Source: Pseudomonadota bacterium (lineage in GTDB: Bacteria > Pseudomonadota > Alphaproteobacteria > Rhizobiales > Xanthobacteraceae). From it: DNA of 8,060 nucleotides. Both the position numbers and the translations under genes were made by a program. Shown here piece by piece: positions 5,528-8,060 of this stretch (position 1 is its first letter; every line of letters starts with the position of its first letter). The stretch is taken from positions 1 through 8,060 of the forward strand of contig JAEZEY010000323.1 in NCBI GenBank assembly GCA_023432845.1. Reading direction: 5' to 3'. The notes under the pieces are model-generated. The model did not search any database. It was not told the origin of the DNA and saw only the letters and a program-made list of their open reading frames with translations.

Positions 5528-6460
5528 CTATTTCGCGCGATTGACCAGCAGCAGACCGCCGGCGACGAAAACCACCGCCACCAGGAAAGCCAGCGTCAGC
5601 GGCTCGTCCATGACGAAATGGCCGGCGGCGACGCCGAACAATGGCGTCAGGAAGGTGAAAGCCGAGACGCGGCTCGCCGAATACTTCTTGATGAGCGCGA
5701 ACCAGATGACGAAGGTGACGCTGACGACCCAGACCGACTGGTAGGCCATCCAGGCGAGCGCCTGATGGTCCGGCCAGTGCACGATGCGCTCGCCGGCGAA
5801 CCACGCCGCCAGCGCCATCAACGGCGCCGAAACGACGAGCTGATACAGCATCACCTTTTCCGGCGAGGTGCCGTTGAGGCGGCTGGCCTTGATGATAAGC
5901 GTGGTGCTGGCCCAGAAGAAGGCCGCGGCGATCATCATCACATCGCCCAGCGTCTGCCGGGGATCGAGCGCCGGCGTCGGCAGGCCGAACGCCACGATCA
6001 TGCCGATGAACGACAGGCCGAGGCCCAGCCATTGCGACGGCCGGAAACGATCGGCGGGCATCAGGACGCGCGCGCCGAGCACGACGAAGAACGGCGCGAG
6101 ATAGAGAAACACCACCGCGCGGGTCGCGGTCGTGTAGACGAGGCCCTGATAGATCAGGATGAACTCGAGGGCGAACAGCGCGCCGACGACAATGCCGGCG
6201 ATCAGGGTGCCGTCGCGGCGGAAAAGCGGGATGCGCCGGACCACGCACCAACCCGCCACCAGGATCGTTGCGACGATGGAGCGGATCGTCGCCTGCAGCA
6301 TCGGCGGCACGTCATGCAGCGTCAGCTTCACCGCGACATGGTTGAAACCCCATGACAGGCACAACAGCACGACAACGGCGACGGCCACCGCATCGAGCGG
6401 ACGGATGGTGTGGTGGTGAGGCGGCGAAGCGGGCGGCTCCGACGGAGCAGACGACGACAT
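5528..6460 (-). CDS. EamA/DMT-superfamily transporter
   Basis: A 310-residue inner-membrane protein of the drug/metabolite transporter superfamily, built as two EamA repeats of about five helices each (roughly residues 24-157 and 172-305). Features visible: LLCLSWGFNHVAVKLTL at 32-48, the usual first-helix pattern with W37-G38 and N40; FLYLAPFFVVLGARVLM at 118-134 at the end of the first repeat; MMIAAAFFWASTTLIIK at 175-191, the same W-containing motif repeated; and FTFLTPLFGVAAGHFVMDEP at 268-287. The frame is open for 131 codons further upstream, but that part overlaps zur and is Pro/Arg-rich, so the ATG at 6460, just ahead of a short polar N-terminus, is preferred. Substrate cannot be inferred; members export amino acids, drugs and other metabolites. 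It lies 94 bases after zur and 65 before ispG on the same strand. Confidence 0.9.
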   Translation of the reverse strand: MSSSAPSEPPASPPHHHTIRPLDAVAVAVVVLLCLSWGFNHVAVKLTLHDVPPMLQATIRSIVATILVAGWCVVRRIPLFRRDGTLIAGIVVGALFALEFILIYQGLVYTTATRAVVFLYLAPFFVVLGARVLMPADRFRPSQWLGLGLSFIGMIVAFGLPTPALDPRQTLGDVMMIAAAFFWASTTLIIKASRLNGTSPEKVMLYQLVVSAPLMALAAWFAGERIVHWPDHQALAWMAYQSVWVVSVTFVIWFALIKKYSASRVSAFTFLTPLFGVAAGHFVMDEPLTLAFLVAVVFVAGGLLLVNRAK

Positions 6461-6554
6461 GAACGAACAATTCCCGGCGCATCCGCTATCGCGGACGATG
6501 ACGTTGTTTAGCGGGTGAATTGCGGCGCGCCAACCGGCCTTCCGGCGGACCTGA

Positions 6555-7082
6555 TCAGGCGGACCTGCAATGCGCGCAGGTGCCGGAGATTTCGATGACC
6601 GGGGTCTTGGGCGCGAAGCCGGCGGCGCGTGTCGCCGCCTTGATCGCGTCGGCGATACCCGCGCCGGTCGCTTCGCCGACTGCGCCGCAGGTGTCGCAAA
6701 TAAGGAACACCACCGGATCGCCGCTTTCGTGATTGTGCACGCAGGCGATGAAGGCGTTGCGGCTTTCGATGCGATGAACGAGACCCTGCTCGCGCAGGAA
6801 ATCCAGCGCGCGATAGATGGTGATCGGCGCCGGGCGGCCGCCCTCGCCGGCATCGGCGAGCCGGTCGATCAGTTCATAGGCGCCGAGCGGCGCATGGCTC
6901 GCAAGGAGTGCTTCCAGCACGCGGCGGCGGATCGGCGTCAGCCGTTCCTTGTTGGAAGCGCACACCGCCTCGGCATGCGCGATCGCGTCCGCGGCGCAGC
7001 GGCCGTGGTCGTGATCCGGCGTCGGAAATACTTCGCGAACGATATCCTGGGCCTGCACTTTCTTTGCCACGGTTCTGCTCAC
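6555..7082 (-). CDS. zur: Fur-family zinc uptake regulator (Zur type)
   Basis: A 175-residue Fur-family transcription factor. The winged-helix part spans about residues 43-108: RLTPIRRRVLEALLASHAPL at 47-66, then GAYELIDRL at 67-75, and the recognition helix around PAPITIYRALDFLREQGLVH at 84-103. The dimerisation part has two CxxC pairs, C129/C132 and C169/C172, for structural zinc. H103, C114 and H116/H118 in LVHRIESRNAFIACVHNHES resemble the sensory zinc ligands of E. coli Zur (VHKVESTNSYVLC pattern). The ICDTCGAVGE and VIEISGTCAHC strings also match Zur better than Fur or PerR. An N-terminal extension holds HDHGRC at 24-29, possibly an extra metal ligand set. The GTG start at 7082 is the first in frame; GTG at 7070 is an alternative. 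No znuABC genes are in the window. Divergent from the hydroxybutyrate dehydrogenase gene across 164 bases. Confidence 0.9.
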   Translation of the reverse strand: MSRTVAKKVQAQDIVREVFPTPDHDHGRCAADAIAHAEAVCASNKERLTPIRRRVLEALLASHAPLGAYELIDRLADAGEGGRPAPITIYRALDFLREQGLVHRIESRNAFIACVHNHESGDPVVFLICDTCGAVGEATGAGIADAIKAATRAAGFAPKTPVIEISGTCAHCRSA

Positions 7083-7135
7083 CAGTAAGTCGGCTGCATT
7101 GAAGTGTAGCCTAAGGCCTCTCGGAGGTCGCTGTG

Positions 7136-7165
7136 TTGAACATATATATTGCGGCGCAATAAAAA
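7136..7165 (+). promoter_or_regulatory. Possible promoter and palindromic operator upstream of the hydroxybutyrate dehydrogenase gene
   Basis: TTGAAC at 7136-7141 resembles a -35 box, and TAAAAA at 7160-7165 lies 18 bases downstream as a weak -10. The spacer contains the perfect palindrome TATTGCG-G-CGCAATA (7147-7161), giving a TTGC-N3-GCAA core. The placement between promoter boxes fits a repressor site. A TGC-N3-GCA dyad recalls sites reported for PhaR, the alphaproteobacterial regulator of polyhydroxybutyrate genes; that link is an inference. The 85-base leader after it is pyrimidine-rich, with one small hairpin (AGGTT 7173-7177, AACCT 7185-7189). Confidence 0.4.
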
Positions 7166-7246
7166 TAGGGGCAGGTTCCCGGGCAACCTCCGACCCGTTC
7201 CGTTCCCTCCCCGCCGTCTCCCGGCCTCAACGTCACGAGGATTTCC

Positions 7247-8029
7247 ATGCTCAAAGGCAAAACCGCACTCGTTACCGGCTCGACCTCCGGCATCGGACTC
7301 GCCACCGCGCGGGCGCTCGCCGCCGACGGCGCCAACATCATGCTCAACGGCTTCGGCGACAAGGATGCGATCGAGGCGATCCGCTCCGGCCTGGAAAAGG
7401 AGTTCGGCGTCAAGGCCCGGTACTCGGGCGCCGACATGTCGAAGCCGGCCGAGATCGTCGACATGGTGGCGGCCACCGAGAAGGAATTCGGCTCGCTCGA
7501 CGTGCTGGTCAACAATGCCGGCATCCAGTTCGTCGCCAATATCGAGGACTTCCCGGTCGACAAGTGGGACGCGATCATCGCCATCAACCTGTCGTCGTCG
7601 TTTCACTCCATTCGCGCGGCGATGCCCGGCATGAAGAAGCGGCAATGGGGCCGCATCATCAACATCGCTTCGGCGCACGGCCTCGTCGCCAGCGCGCAAA
7701 AGGTCGCCTATGTCGCGGCCAAGCACGGCATTGTCGGCCTCACCAAGGTGGTGGCGGTCGAGGCCGCCAATGATGGCGTGACCTGCAACGCGATCTGCCC
7801 CGGCTGGGTGCTGACCCCTCTGGTGCAGAAGCAGATCGACGCGCGCGCCGCGGCCACGGGTCAGTCGGCGCGCGAGGCGGAGATCGCGCTGCTGTCGGAA
7901 AAGCAGCCTATGCATCAGTTCACCAAGCCGGAGAATATCGGCGCGCTCGCGGTGTTCCTGTCGAGCGACGCGGCGGCCTCGATCACCGGCTCGGCCTATT
8001 CGATCGACGGCGGCTGGGTCGCACAGTGA
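7247..8029 (+). CDS. bdhA: D-3-hydroxybutyrate dehydrogenase (short-chain dehydrogenase/reductase)
   Basis: A 260-residue classical SDR that interconverts (R)-3-hydroxybutyrate and acetoacetate with NAD in the cytosol, a step of polyhydroxybutyrate degradation and ketone-body use. The Rossmann motif TGSTSGIG is at 10-17, NNAG at 89-92, and Asn114-Ser142-Tyr155-Lys159 form the catalytic set. Residues known from the Pseudomonas fragi enzyme to bind the substrate carboxylate and line the pocket are present at the same numbers: Gln94, His144, Lys152, Gln196, with Trp187 and Trp257. Family strings such as NGFGD (34-38), ADMSKPAEI (62-70) and IASAHGLVAS (140-149), and the GGW-AQ ending, match bacterial 3-hydroxybutyrate dehydrogenases rather than acetoacetyl-CoA reductases. 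GAGG at 7237-7240 supports the ATG at 7247. Acidic residues are few after strand 2 (NGFGD), in line with NAD specificity. Confidence 0.95.
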   Translation: MLKGKTALVTGSTSGIGLATARALAADGANIMLNGFGDKDAIEAIRSGLEKEFGVKARYSGADMSKPAEIVDMVAATEKEFGSLDVLVNNAGIQFVANIEDFPVDKWDAIIAINLSSSFHSIRAAMPGMKKRQWGRIINIASAHGLVASAQKVAYVAAKHGIVGLTKVVAVEAANDGVTCNAICPGWVLTPLVQKQIDARAAATGQSAREAEIALLSEKQPMHQFTKPENIGALAVFLSSDAAASITGSAYSIDGGWVAQ

Positions 8030-8046
8030 TGCACCTGCAAAACCCG

Positions 8047-8060
8047 CCTCATCCTGAGGA
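8047..8060. repeat. Start of a probable dispersed palindromic repeat, cut by window edge
   Basis: CCTCATCCTGAGGA forms a small hairpin (CCTCA 8047-8051 with TGAGG 8055-8059) 17 bases after the bdhA stop. From memory, CCTCATCCTGAGGAGC is the start of a very common intergenic repeat in Bradyrhizobium-like genomes. Only 14 bases are visible, so the call is tentative; it could also be the first part of a bdhA terminator. Confidence 0.4.

Noticed and set aside
4401..5744. Plus-strand open frame of 447 codons
   Set aside because: It is antisense to ispG and the DMT transporter, both clearly recognised by motifs; the product has no family features.
6461..6853. 131-codon N-terminal extension of the DMT transporter frame
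   Set aside because: It overlaps zur in another frame and translates to low-complexity Ser/Arg/Pro sequence. The transporter's own short N-terminus starts at 6460.

Overview
The window looks like chromosomal DNA of a GC-rich alphaproteobacterium, most likely Hyphomicrobiales (Bradyrhizobium/Rhodopseudomonas/Pseudolabrys-like). The grounds are strong third-position GC, a cysteine-free alphaproteobacterial-type ribosomal protein L32, an IspG of alphaproteobacterial type, and two intergenic palindromes that resemble dispersed repeats common in that order. This taxonomic call is an inference; there is no rRNA in the window.

Layout. Positions 1-1622 read leftward: mtgA (peptidoglycan glycosyltransferase), rpmF (L32), a small four-helix membrane protein and the first 42 codons of a gamma-glutamyltransferase. 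From 1684 to 3295 two genes read rightward: a short-chain polyprenyl diphosphate synthase (ispA type) and a DUF1345 membrane protein. A 431-base gene-free stretch (3296-3726) follows, packed with inverted repeats. It includes a perfect 18-bp inverted pair 142 bases apart and, on the minus strand, a TTGACA/TATAAT promoter whose spacer carries a 14-bp palindrome. From 7082 back to 3727 four genes read leftward: a Zur-type Fur-family regulator, a ten-helix EamA/DMT transporter, ispG of the MEP pathway, and an unrecognised membrane-anchored 141-residue protein. From 7247 a D-3-hydroxybutyrate dehydrogenase gene reads rightward, divergent from zur. The window ends in what looks like the first bases of another dispersed repeat.

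How the genes relate. IspG makes HMBPP, the second-to-last step to IPP/DMAPP, and the IspA-type enzyme condenses those units. Their long-chain products feed undecaprenyl carriers, on which MtgA's lipid II substrate depends. The link is metabolic; the genes are not one operon. The dehydrogenase belongs to polyhydroxybutyrate/ketone-body turnover and has a palindrome in its promoter region. All clearly recognised genes are ordinary chromosomal functions. I found no defence system, phage, IS element, CRISPR array, rRNA or tRNA. The parts that most deserve a second look are non-coding: the 3296-3726 block and the small palindromes at promoters and gene ends.
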